Shown here: one piece after another, positions 1-5,651 of the stretch | How the letters are laid out: every line of letters starts with the position of its first letter | How positions within the stretch are numbered: position 1 is the first letter of the stretch | NCBI GenBank assembly: GCA_002296975.1 | Contig: DBIS01000111.1 | Location: forward strand, 1-6,923 | Source of the DNA: Deltaproteobacteria bacterium UBA796 | GTDB lineage: Bacteria; Myxococcota_A; UBA796 | DNA length: 6,923 nt | Reading direction: 5' to 3' | Made by a program: the position numbers and the translations under genes | Notes under the pieces: generated by a model | The model's database searches: none | Seen by the model: only the letters and a program-made list of their open reading frames with translations | Told to the model about the DNA's origin: nothing

Positions 1-776
1 TTCGCTCGAAGGACTTTAGTTATCACAGCGCCGTTGGCGGGTTTTTGGATTGGACCCCTTGGATGGAGACCGCGGGCGACCCCAAGATTAACCCTCATGC
101 GGGGCGTCATCTGTTTGTGGACTACACTCGCCGCCAAACCAGGGTGCTTGGCCCCCAGCCTGAAGGTCAGCCTGATGGGTATGCGTACAACCAGTTCATG
201 GGCAGCTACACAGAATACATCCCGCTCAGTCTGTGGGGATTGTGGGGCTGGGGTACCCTCGAGTTGGCGCTTGAAGCCGGGGTCATCGACCGCAATGTTA
301 TGGCCCTCGATGAGTTCAAAGCTGGTGGCCGGCACCCGTACCATTGGGGCAATGGCGCCATGGGGTCAGAGGCGAGATTTTCTGGCTATGGGGCGGGGCG
401 TTTAACGGGTGAGACGATGGTGATTGGGGCTGCGGCCTATCGCTTTCCATTGGCTCGAAACCTAGGCTTAAAGATGGGTCCGCTCTACACCGAGGCGGTG
501 TATCTTCAGGTTTTTGGGACCGTGGGAAACCTGTGGCCCTACCGGCTTTATGGTGCTGATTTCAGAGTGTTGAGCGATGTGGGGGCGGAGCTTCGGGTTC
601 AAAGTTTTGTCTGGAATGACTTTGATTGGAACTCTTTTGCCCGTGTGGCCTATGGCGCGGCCGCTGTGGCCGGAAACCCTGATGTCTATGGTGGCCGTAT
701 TTTAGGCGACGGAAGCGGCAACCGTATCGACCCTCCCGGCGTGCATGTGTACATTGGGCTTGGGACGGGCTGGTGA
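1..776 (+). CDS. Outer-membrane beta-barrel protein, C-terminal part (5' end outside the window)
   Basis: The reading frame is open from the window edge (first full codon at 3) and gives 257 residues before the TGA at 774-776. The TTG at 45 and later ATGs are therefore internal, not starts. The sequence is rich in alternating aromatic/hydrophobic and polar residues with many Gly turns, as in transmembrane beta-strands. Residues 126-150 (FSGYG, then LTGE, then AAYRFPL) resemble the 'RGY ... L.G ... EYRFPL' pattern of Omp85-type and TolB/PD40-linked barrels. Residues 161-178 (YTEAVYLQVFGTVGNLW) resemble the following 'vF.D.GN.W' strand. The chain ends VHVYIGLGTGW with a terminal aromatic residue, as expected for a BAM substrate. 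It likely sits in the outer membrane. The N-terminal half, which would tell a surface antigen from a TolB-like propeller-barrel, is missing. The barrel is well supported; the exact family is not. Confidence 0.7.
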   Translation, partial: RSKDFSYHSAVGGFLDWTPWMETAGDPKINPHAGRHLFVDYTRRQTRVLGPQPEGQPDGYAYNQFMGSYTEYIPLSLWGLWGWGTLELALEAGVIDRNVMALDEFKAGGRHPYHWGNGAMGSEARFSGYGAGRLTGETMVIGAAAYRFPLARNLGLKMGPLYTEAVYLQVFGTVGNLWPYRLYGADFRVLSDVGAELRVQSFVWNDFDWNSFARVAYGAAAVAGNPDVYGGRILGDGSGNRIDPPGVHVYIGLGTGW

Positions 777-791
777 GTTCGGCGCGGTGGC

Positions 792-1589
792 TCAGGATGT
801 GGTCGAGTGGGTGTTGCCGGTGACCATGCCATCCCATCGGTCCAAGCCATAACGGTTGATCAGCAGGGTGATTTGCCCAGCGTAGGCAGGGTCTGATGCG
901 TAGATTGGGGCGAGCTCCACCAAAAACTGCCGCCAGTTTCCGCTGTGTTCTCTGGCTGCGAGGTATCGGTCATCTTTGGCGATCAATGCACCATGGGCTT
1001 GAATGCTTTCCAGCTTGGTACTGAATGTCCGAAATGATGCGCGTATGATCTTCACGCCGTGTGCGGTGGCTTCAAGGGTGGGCAGGCTGGCTGCTGTTTG
1101 GGTGGGTCCGGCCTTCACGCCAAATAGATTGTGGTGTTGGCTTGCGAGCGTTGAGCGACCCCAGCCGCTCTCCAAGACAGCCTGGGCCACGATGACGCTT
1201 GGCGGGAGGCGGTGACTGCGGGCGCTTTCCAAGGCCGCGGGAACGATCGAGGTCAAAAAGTCCCGTCGGTAGCCACTTGGCCAGTCGTTGACCGCTAGCT
1301 CCAACAGATAAATGGCGGCCTGATCTCGAACCTGTGGGTCCCGAGCGATTTGAAATACGCCCATGAGCGCTGTTTCACCGCGCAAGGGGTCGCTTTGGCC
1401 CAGTGATCTGGCGACGGCCAGGCGATCCATCATGTTTCGTCGGCTTTGGATGAGCGGTCTGGGTGTGACGTGTGAGCTGTCGGTAGTGCTCAGGGCCAAG
1501 CGTTCACCAAGGCGGCCAGAGAGCTCGGCTGTGAAGAAGATGAGGGCAAAGCTAAGGAGCAAGCGGGCAAGGAGATTGAGATGTTCCAT
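792..1589 (-). CDS. GH73-type endo-beta-N-acetylglucosaminidase (FlgJ-like domain), membrane-anchored or exported
   Basis: This 265-residue protein probably cleaves the glycan strands of peptidoglycan in the periplasm. Residues 5-21 form one hydrophobic segment that could be a signal peptide or an uncleaved anchor. Residues 45-105 are a helical region of unknown role. The glucosaminidase domain covers about 108-250. It contains AQAVLESGWG (135-144), in which Glu140 matches the catalytic Glu of FlgJ-like GH73 enzymes. It also has the HNLFGVKAG motif (153-161), a conserved His199 region, and YASDPAYAGQI (230-240), typical of the domain end. No FlgJ rod-capping domain and no flagellar neighbours are present, so a role in wall turnover or division is more likely than flagellar assembly. 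The ATG start has AAGG seven bases upstream. The gene is convergent with the barrel gene (15 nt gap) and appears to be transcribed alone. The domain is secure; the physiological role is inferred. Confidence 0.88.
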   Translation of the reverse strand: MEHLNLLARLLLSFALIFFTAELSGRLGERLALSTTDSSHVTPRPLIQSRRNMMDRLAVARSLGQSDPLRGETALMGVFQIARDPQVRDQAAIYLLELAVNDWPSGYRRDFLTSIVPAALESARSHRLPPSVIVAQAVLESGWGRSTLASQHHNLFGVKAGPTQTAASLPTLEATAHGVKIIRASFRTFSTKLESIQAHGALIAKDDRYLAAREHSGNWRQFLVELAPIYASDPAYAGQITLLINRYGLDRWDGMVTGNTHSTTS

Positions 1590-1613
1590 ACTAGAGCCTT
1601 ACGGATGACCCAC

Positions 1614-1635
1614 CATTAAACCTTAGCATTAACCT
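1614..1635. repeat. Short imperfect direct repeat in the glucosaminidase leader
   Basis: CATTAAACCT (1614-1623) is followed by CATTAACCT (1627-1635), the same word with one A lost. On the minus strand it reads as two AGGTT(T)AATG words about 13 bp apart, just upstream of the glucosaminidase start. It could be a regulator half-site pair, or simply chance in AT-rich DNA. Confidence 0.3.
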
Positions 1636-1639
1636 GTGG

Positions 1640-1673
1640 ATTGACATGTCAATAACGAAAGAATTACTAGTAA
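1640..1673. promoter_or_regulatory. Twin perfect palindromes, candidate operators between divergent genes
   Basis: ATTGACATGTCAAT (1640-1653) is a perfect 14-bp palindrome. TTACTAGTAA (1664-1673) is a perfect 10-bp palindrome. Their centres are 22 bp apart, about two helical turns, so dimers bound to both would lie on roughly the same DNA face. They sit between the divergent glucosaminidase and VOC genes, and the first contains a TTGACA box on either strand. A weaker third dyad follows: AAGTA, a 3-nt gap, then TACTT (1673-1685). Dyads are visible directly; operator function and the cognate regulator are inferred, and no regulator gene lies in the window. Confidence 0.45.
1641..1670 (+). promoter_or_regulatory. 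Possible sigma-70-like promoter for the VOC gene
   Basis: A consensus -35 hexamer TTGACA (1641-1646) is followed after 18 bp by TACTAG (1665-1670), only a 3/6 match to the -10 consensus. It lies about 115 bp upstream of the VOC start. Because the -35 is inside a palindrome, the same hexamer also exists on the minus strand. Either direction, or neither, could be real. Confidence 0.25.
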
Positions 1674-1733
1674 AGTAAGGTACTTAGCTTATTGGAAGCA
1701 TTCAAAGGGCAAAAGGTCTCCACAATGGCCCTA

Positions 1734-1762
1734 TGGGGGTGTACTGATTAGGGCTTGGGGGT
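1734..1762 (+). repeat. Pair of TGGGGGT direct repeats in the VOC leader
   Basis: TGGGGGT occurs at 1734-1740 and again at 1756-1762, a 22-bp step. It equals the centre-to-centre spacing of the palindromes upstream. The repeats lie between those palindromes and the VOC start. Their function is unknown. Confidence 0.3.
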
Positions 1763-1773
1763 ATTTTATGAAT

Positions 1774-1778
1774 GGAGG
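1774..1778 (+). promoter_or_regulatory. Ribosome binding site that sets the VOC start at 1787
   Basis: GGAGG lies 8 nt before the ATG at 1787. An earlier in-frame ATG at 1772 overlaps this Shine-Dalgarno and has no good one of its own, so 1787 is the better start. Confidence 0.75.
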
Positions 1779-1786
1779 ACCTGTCT

Positions 1787-2143
1787 ATGAGTAATCCAGT
1801 TGTCCATTTTCAAATCGGTGGTCGAAACGCCGCTGCCCTTCGTGGATTTTACCAAGAGGTCTTCGGATGGGTGGTCGACGAGCCCATGCCGATCGGTGCC
1901 ATCCGAACAGGGACCGGTACAGGTGTAGATGGGGGCTTGCATCAGGTTGATGACAATCAAAAGCCCTATTTGGCGGTATATGTGGCTGTGGACGACCTGT
2001 TGGGCACGGTAGCGACTGCCGAACGTCTGGGCGCAGAGATCATCGTTCCACCCACCGATGTCAACGGCGTGGGGTCTTTCGCGATGTTCCAAGACCCCGA
2101 AGGGAATTGCATCGGTTTGTGGGATACCGGTTCCGGGAGCTGA
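1787..2143 (+). CDS. VOC (glyoxalase/bleomycin-resistance fold) family protein
   Basis: This 118-residue, single-domain cytoplasmic protein has the paired beta-alpha-beta-beta-beta pattern of the vicinal oxygen chelate fold. The first half opens with PVVHFQI (4-10), then a helix ending FYQEVFGW (21-28), typical of the family. The second half has YVAVDDL (65-71), an AERLGAEI helix end (78-85), and the closing FQDPEGNCIGLW (101-112). His7 and His52 could be metal ligands. The Glu usually found where this protein has Gly110 (DPxGNxIEL) is absent, as in the 'GLW' subgroup of VOC proteins, so a classical metal-dependent glyoxalase is doubtful. The family is too diverse to assign a substrate. It has its own leader and is convergent with the flippase-like gene (17 nt gap). 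The fold is well supported; the activity is unknown. Confidence 0.85.
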   Translation: MSNPVVHFQIGGRNAAALRGFYQEVFGWVVDEPMPIGAIRTGTGTGVDGGLHQVDDNQKPYLAVYVAVDDLLGTVATAERLGAEIIVPPTDVNGVGSFAMFQDPEGNCIGLWDTGSGS

Positions 2144-2160
2144 TTGGCTTCAGCGCCACG

Positions 2161-3168
2161 CTATTCCTCGGCATCCACCTTCATATCTGAGAACGACAGC
2201 CCTTCCCGCCACATGACGGCCATTCCGACCACGGTCACCGGGACAAAGCTCACCATCCAAAAAATCAGCGCGAAGCTCTTGGACTCATTGTCGGGTATGC
2301 CCCACAACACCATCGTTTTCTCGATGGCCACGTGGAAGACACCAATAAAGCCTGGCGCTTGGGGAAGCGCTACCGTGAGGGCGATGGCCACACCGGTAAA
2401 ACATGCCGCAGCAAAAGGAAGCTGAAAGCCAAAAGCTTGAAATAAAAACCAAATTGCCATCGCGCCATTGAGCCACATCACGACACTCAAAGCACCGGCG
2501 GTCAGCAAGGCTTGGCGGTCCCGGGTGGAGCCCAGCCCCAATACAAAGCCGTCAAAGAGTGCTAAAAATGGTTTTTGCACCGGACTTGGAGCCACTTTCA
2601 GAATTCTCTCAAAGATGCCCCGTGCAGCAACTTGCCGTGTGGCGAGGGTAAAAAATATGCCGAGTGCAGCGAGGGCGCCAAAGCCAAGAAGGCTTCCATA
2701 ACGGTGAAGGTTGGCGACCAATGTGTCATCGCCCGGACTTGCTGGCAGCAAGAAGACCATGATCACCAGCACAGACACCATGCCCAATAAATCAAAAACC
2801 CGCTCCATCACATTGGTGGCAAACAGGGTGCTAAGCCTGTGGCCTGTGCGGCGGGCGGCCACCATGGGCTTGGCCACTTCACCCGCCCGCAGGGGCAACA
2901 AGGTGTTGACCGCAGCACCGATCACAGAGGCTGACCACAAGTCGATGATGCGAACATCGGTACCGAGTGGGCGCAAGAGGACCCGCCAACGGTATGCCCG
3001 CACCACGAACTCTCCGAGCAATGCGATTGTCGCGAGCGCTATCCAAGTCCCCTTCGCACCGTTGACGATCAGCCACACATCGGCCCACATTACGTCGTAG
3101 GCGAACCACCATACACCGATGGCGCTCATGAACATTGCGGCTGAAAATCTGATCTGAGATGGACTCAT
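2161..3168 (-). CDS. Flippase-like integral membrane protein (LPG-synthase-TM / UPF0104 family)
   Basis: This polytopic inner-membrane protein has 335 residues from the chosen ATG. About eight hydrophobic segments are visible (for example 8-24, 42-57, 128-142, 158-176, 221-244, 250-268 and 299-320). Family hallmarks are present: NTLLPLRAGEVAKP (88-101), ERVFDLLG (122-129) and LPQAPGFIGVFH (268-279). These match the Pfam LPG_synthase_TM family, members of which act as flippase domains of MprF or as stand-alone proteins linked to lipid or lipid-linked glycan transport. There is no soluble aminoacyl-transferase domain, so it cannot by itself make lysyl-phosphatidylglycerol. The start is uncertain: GTG at 3201 and ATG at 3189 are also in frame, but neither has a Shine-Dalgarno, while the ATG at 3168 has a distant AAAGG. 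No glycosyltransferase neighbours indicate the cargo. Confidence 0.88.
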   Translation of the reverse strand: MSPSQIRFSAAMFMSAIGVWWFAYDVMWADVWLIVNGAKGTWIALATIALLGEFVVRAYRWRVLLRPLGTDVRIIDLWSASVIGAAVNTLLPLRAGEVAKPMVAARRTGHRLSTLFATNVMERVFDLLGMVSVLVIMVFLLPASPGDDTLVANLHRYGSLLGFGALAALGIFFTLATRQVAARGIFERILKVAPSPVQKPFLALFDGFVLGLGSTRDRQALLTAGALSVVMWLNGAMAIWFLFQAFGFQLPFAAACFTGVAIALTVALPQAPGFIGVFHVAIEKTMVLWGIPDNESKSFALIFWMVSFVPVTVVGMAVMWREGLSFSDMKVDAEE

Positions 3169-3247
3169 GGTGCAATCATAGCCTTTCATCGACGATGGCA
3201 CAGGTGGGTAAATCTGGCTACGACGGGGGCGTCACAGGGGAGGGATA
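3169..3247. promoter_or_regulatory. Divergent intergenic region between the flippase-like gene and the kinase operon
   Basis: These 79 bp must hold the promoters of both the flippase-like gene (-) and the kinase-led operon (+), unless the flippase start is further upstream. No convincing -35/-10 pair is visible. A small dyad, GACG-GGGG-CGTC, spans 3222-3233. The promoter function rests on gene orientation only. Confidence 0.35.
3237..3244 (+). promoter_or_regulatory. Strong ribosome binding site of the kinase gene
   Basis: GGGGAGGG ends 3 nt before the ATG at 3248, with its GGAGG-like core about 4-5 nt away. It is the strongest Shine-Dalgarno in the operon and supports 3248 as the entry point for the four coupled genes. 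Confidence 0.6.
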
Positions 3248-4240
3248 ATGTCCCACTTTGAAGCAGTCGGTTTAGGGAATGCGATCATGGACGCCTTGGT
3301 ACGTGTACCAGACGACTCGGTCATCGCGCGTTTAGGCTTTCCAAGAGGGCAAATGACGCCTGTTGACGATGTCCAGTGGCAAGAGGTGCACGATGAGTTG
3401 AAGCACCTGGGTGTCGAGATGGCCGCGGGGGGCAGTTGTGCCAACACCATCGCCGCTATGGGGCTGATGGGTGCAAACGTATGTTACTCCGGCCGCATTG
3501 GTGAGGATGCGCTCGGGCGGGCCTATACCGAATCATTGAAATCCGCTTGCGGCCACCACGCGCTGCAGCGCACCCCAGAGCACGCCACCGGAAAATGCCT
3601 CTCTATTATTTCTGCGGACGCCGAACGCACCATGCTCACAGACTTGGGCGCCTCGGTCACCATGCCAGGCTTGGGCAGCTTCGACCAACAAATTCGCTCG
3701 GCCGGTATTTTACATGTGACGGGCTATTTGCTCTTGGGCGAGCCGATGGCTTCTCGGTGCATGGAGGCCATCGCTGTGGCCAACCAAGAAGAGATTAAAA
3801 TCAGCATCGACCTTGCTGACCCTTTTGTGGTTCACGCCTGTCTCGAGGAGATGATGCACATCCTTGAGGAGTTTGCATCTGTGGTGTTTTTGAACGCAGA
3901 TGAGGCGCACGCCCTCCTTGGTGTTGGGCCTGAAGAGGCGGCCAAGAGGCTTTCGGAAGATGTCGAGCATGTGGTGGTTAAAATCGGAAAGAAGGGCTCG
4001 ATCGTGTGCCATGGCGGCCAGACCCACCGAATCGGTATTTATCCGACCACTGCCCTCGACACGACCGGGGCTGGCGACGCGTATGCTGCTGGGTATCTGT
4101 ATGGCTTGTCCCAGGGGTGGGAGCCAAGGCGCTGCGGTGACCTCGGCTCTCGTGTGGCATCGCTCACGGTCGGCCAAGTCGGTGCGGTATGCCGAGACAC
4201 TGCTGCATTGATGGCAGCGGTAGCAGCGGCGCGTGCGTGA
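3248..4240 (+). CDS. PfkB-family carbohydrate/nucleoside kinase, adenosine-kinase-like
   Basis: This 330-residue cytoplasmic enzyme is a ribokinase-fold kinase that transfers phosphate from ATP to a sugar or nucleoside hydroxyl. The N-terminal GLGNAIMDALV (8-18) carries the substrate-contacting Asp15. The first PfkB signature covers 61-90: GGSCANT with Asn66, then GRIGEDALG. The second signature is DTTGAGDAYAAG (271-282), with Asp277 as catalytic base and the Gly-rich anion hole. The NADEA region (216-220) corresponds to the family's N-x-x-E metal/ATP motif. The order GLGNAIMD, GGSxANT, ADPF (190-193) and the VHRI-like strand before DTTGAGD resembles proteins annotated as adenosine kinase in Alpha- and delta-proteobacteria. 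The true substrate could still be adenosine, another nucleoside or a sugar. It is the first gene of a four-gene overlapping operon; its stop overlaps the next start as GTGA. Confidence 0.9.
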   Translation: MSHFEAVGLGNAIMDALVRVPDDSVIARLGFPRGQMTPVDDVQWQEVHDELKHLGVEMAAGGSCANTIAAMGLMGANVCYSGRIGEDALGRAYTESLKSACGHHALQRTPEHATGKCLSIISADAERTMLTDLGASVTMPGLGSFDQQIRSAGILHVTGYLLLGEPMASRCMEAIAVANQEEIKISIDLADPFVVHACLEEMMHILEEFASVVFLNADEAHALLGVGPEEAAKRLSEDVEHVVVKIGKKGSIVCHGGQTHRIGIYPTTALDTTGAGDAYAAGYLYGLSQGWEPRRCGDLGSRVASLTVGQVGAVCRDTAALMAAVAAARA

Positions 4241-5028
4241 ATCTGCCGGTTGAGGTGATCGAGGCGGCTGCTGAGGGGCGATGTTTGCTCTTCGTCGGGA
4301 GTCGTTTTGCCGCAGAGGCCAGGGCACTCGCTGGTTTACCCGCTCTTGATGGGCGTTCATTGGCTCGTGCCTTGGGCTGGCGTCGACCGACGCGGTTTAC
4401 AGGGCGTAACGAGGCCCCGGTGAGCCCTTCGGTTTCTGCTGCTGCGGCTCAGATGTTGGAGGAAGTCGGGTCAGCCGGCTTGAATGCAGCCTTGATGGGC
4501 TTGGTCGGGACCGACGGTGTGTCCCCGACCTCGGCCCATGCGTTTGTAGTGCAGCACTTTGATATGGTGTTCACCACAGCTTTTGACGGGCTTCTTGAGC
4601 AGGCAGCAGAATCGGCTGGCCGGAAATTCACCGTGGTCGGTCGGGGCGAAACCATCCCTGATGCATCTAAAGACCACCCCGTGCTTGTGCGGCGCCGCGG
4701 TAGCTTTGAGGAAGGACTGGTCATCACAGCGGCTGATCGCGAGAAAAGCCGTTGGGCTGACGACGAGCGAAGCCGAGTGCGAGCCTTGATTCGCGGCTCG
4801 GTTGTGCTGTTTGTTGGATACCGCCCCGATGAAGAAGAATTCGAACAGGTGTTCGAGGAGCTTCGCCACGCCTACCGGACAGACCTGCCCCGATGTCATC
4901 TCGCGGTGGCCCAAGGGCGAATAGACGACTACCAGTGGCAGCGTTGGGTTTGGCGGGGATTGCTGCTTTTTACCGCAGATCCAATCGAGTGTATGGCTGC
5001 ACTTGAAACGGAGATGAAACCATGCTGA
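4237..5028 (+). CDS. SIR2-like domain protein (SIR2_2 type) with altered catalytic positions
   Basis: The chosen start is the GTG at 4237, overlapping the kinase stop as GTGA and giving 263 residues. An upstream in-frame ATG at 4189 would add a low-complexity Ser/Gly/Cys leader, which is less likely. The pattern follows SIR2_2 domains: a Gly-rich nucleotide loop in LLFVGSRFA (17-25), TTAFDGLLE (113-121) where the family has TTNYDxLxE, RRGSFEEGLVIT (153-164) where it has HGSxxxPxxLVIT, and VVLFVGYRPDEEEF (189-202) for the usual LFxGYSxxDxxF. Catalytic Asn is Ala115 and catalytic His is Arg154, so NAD hydrolysis or deacylation as in SIR2 enzymes is doubtful. A NAD- or nucleotide-binding pseudoenzyme is a fair inference. 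It is soluble, with no membrane segment or effector domain. It lies between a kinase and a hydrolase rather than in an obvious defence island. Confidence 0.7.
   Translation: MNLPVEVIEAAAEGRCLLFVGSRFAAEARALAGLPALDGRSLARALGWRRPTRFTGRNEAPVSPSVSAAAAQMLEEVGSAGLNAALMGLVGTDGVSPTSAHAFVVQHFDMVFTTAFDGLLEQAAESAGRKFTVVGRGETIPDASKDHPVLVRRRGSFEEGLVITAADREKSRWADDERSRVRALIRGSVVLFVGYRPDEEEFEQVFEELRHAYRTDLPRCHLAVAQGRIDDYQWQRWVWRGLLLFTADPIECMAALETEMKPC
5010..5013 (+). promoter_or_regulatory. Ribosome binding site of the FAH-family gene, inside the SIR2-like gene
   Basis: GGAG lies 8 nt before the ATG at 5022, within the last codons of the SIR2-like gene. It supports the start that overlaps the upstream stop. 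Confidence 0.6.
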
Positions 5029-5651
5029 CCCCATCAAAAATAATCGGTGTGGCCAGTAACTATCGGTGTCATATCGCAGAGATGGGCCGTTCGGTGCCCA
5101 CCCAGCCGAAGATATTTTTGATGCCGCCCACGGCGTTGATCGGTACAGGGTGTGCGATTGTGCTTCCTCCCGGTACGGTTGAAGTGGACCACGAGGCTGA
5201 GCTCGGTGTGGTCATTGGGCGCAAAATGAGCCGGGTCGCTGTAGGGAATGCCTTGGATTTTGTAGCGGGGTACACCGCGGTCAATGACGTCACCGCCCGT
5301 GATTTTCAGCGCATTGACGGGGTGTTTTCACGGGCGAAGGGTTTCGATACCTTTTGTCCAGCCGGACCGAGAGTAGTCGCGGATATAGACCCCTTGAACA
5401 CCCGTCTCCGTTGCTTTGTGGATGGGGTTTTAAAACAAGACGGGAACACAGCCGATATGGTTTTCGACGTACCCACGCTGCTCAGTTTTATCTCACAAAT
5501 AATGACCCTGAACCCAGGCGACTTGGTCGCCACAGGAACGCCGATGGGTGTGGGGCCAATCCAGGTTGGCCAGACTGTCGTTATCGAGGTGGAGGGTGTT
5601 GGTCGCCTCGAAAACCCGGTGGTCGCCCGCTCAGACCGTAGGCAAATATGA
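5022..5651 (+). CDS. Fumarylacetoacetate hydrolase (FAH) family enzyme, acylpyruvase/FAHD1-like
   Basis: This 209-residue protein is the usual length for small FAH-family enzymes such as YcgM and FAHD1, which split acylpyruvates or decarboxylate oxaloacetate in a metal-dependent reaction. Key parts are present: NYRCHIAEMG (13-22) with His17 and Glu20 as in the NYxxHxxE catalytic lid, and VDHEAELGVVIG (55-66), whose Glu58 and Glu60 with Asp89 (VNDVTARD, 88-94) form the expected Mg/Mn site. RAKGFDTFCPAGP (104-116) has the conserved Lys106, and ATGTPMGVG (170-178) is the C-terminal FAH loop. No ligand appears to be lost, so it is probably active. The exact substrate is unknown: acylpyruvate, oxaloacetate or an aromatic ring-cleavage product are possible. 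It overlaps the SIR2-like gene by 7 nt (ATGCTGA) and the next gene by 4 nt (ATGA). Confidence 0.93.
   Translation: MLTPSKIIGVASNYRCHIAEMGRSVPTQPKIFLMPPTALIGTGCAIVLPPGTVEVDHEAELGVVIGRKMSRVAVGNALDFVAGYTAVNDVTARDFQRIDGVFSRAKGFDTFCPAGPRVVADIDPLNTRLRCFVDGVLKQDGNTADMVFDVPTLLSFISQIMTLNPGDLVATGTPMGVGPIQVGQTVVIEVEGVGRLENPVVARSDRRQI

Larger units (their letters stand above)
1714..1782 (+). promoter_or_regulatory. Possible long-range leader hairpin covering the VOC ribosome binding site
   Basis: AGGTCTCC (1714-1721) can pair with GGAGGACCT (1774-1782) to form eight Watson-Crick pairs with one bulged G (1777). The right arm contains the GGAGG Shine-Dalgarno of the VOC gene, so the helix would hide it. 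The loop is 52 nt. Pairing is visible in the sequence; regulation of translation is inferred, and chance complementarity is possible. Confidence 0.25.

Noticed and set aside
34..405. Open frame of 123 codons on the plus strand
   Set aside because: It lies in another frame over the beta-barrel gene, whose frame is open through the window edge and shows family motifs.
3222..3233. GACG-GGGG-CGTC inverted repeat
   Set aside because: The stem is only 4 bp and has no T-tract, so it is too weak to call a terminator or operator.
4189..4236. Upstream ATG that would extend the SIR2-like protein by 16 residues
   Set aside because: It has no Shine-Dalgarno and the extension is Ser/Gly/Cys low complexity; the GTG overlapping the kinase stop fits the other operon junctions.
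3710..4360. Long minus-strand open frame of 216 codons
   Set aside because: It runs antisense to conserved kinase motifs, has low-complexity Arg/Pro/Ser composition and no ribosome binding site or family signature.
4471..5037. Minus-strand open frame of 188 codons
   Set aside because: It is antisense to the SIR2-like gene and shows no recognisable motif; the plus-strand gene is supported by overlaps with both neighbours.
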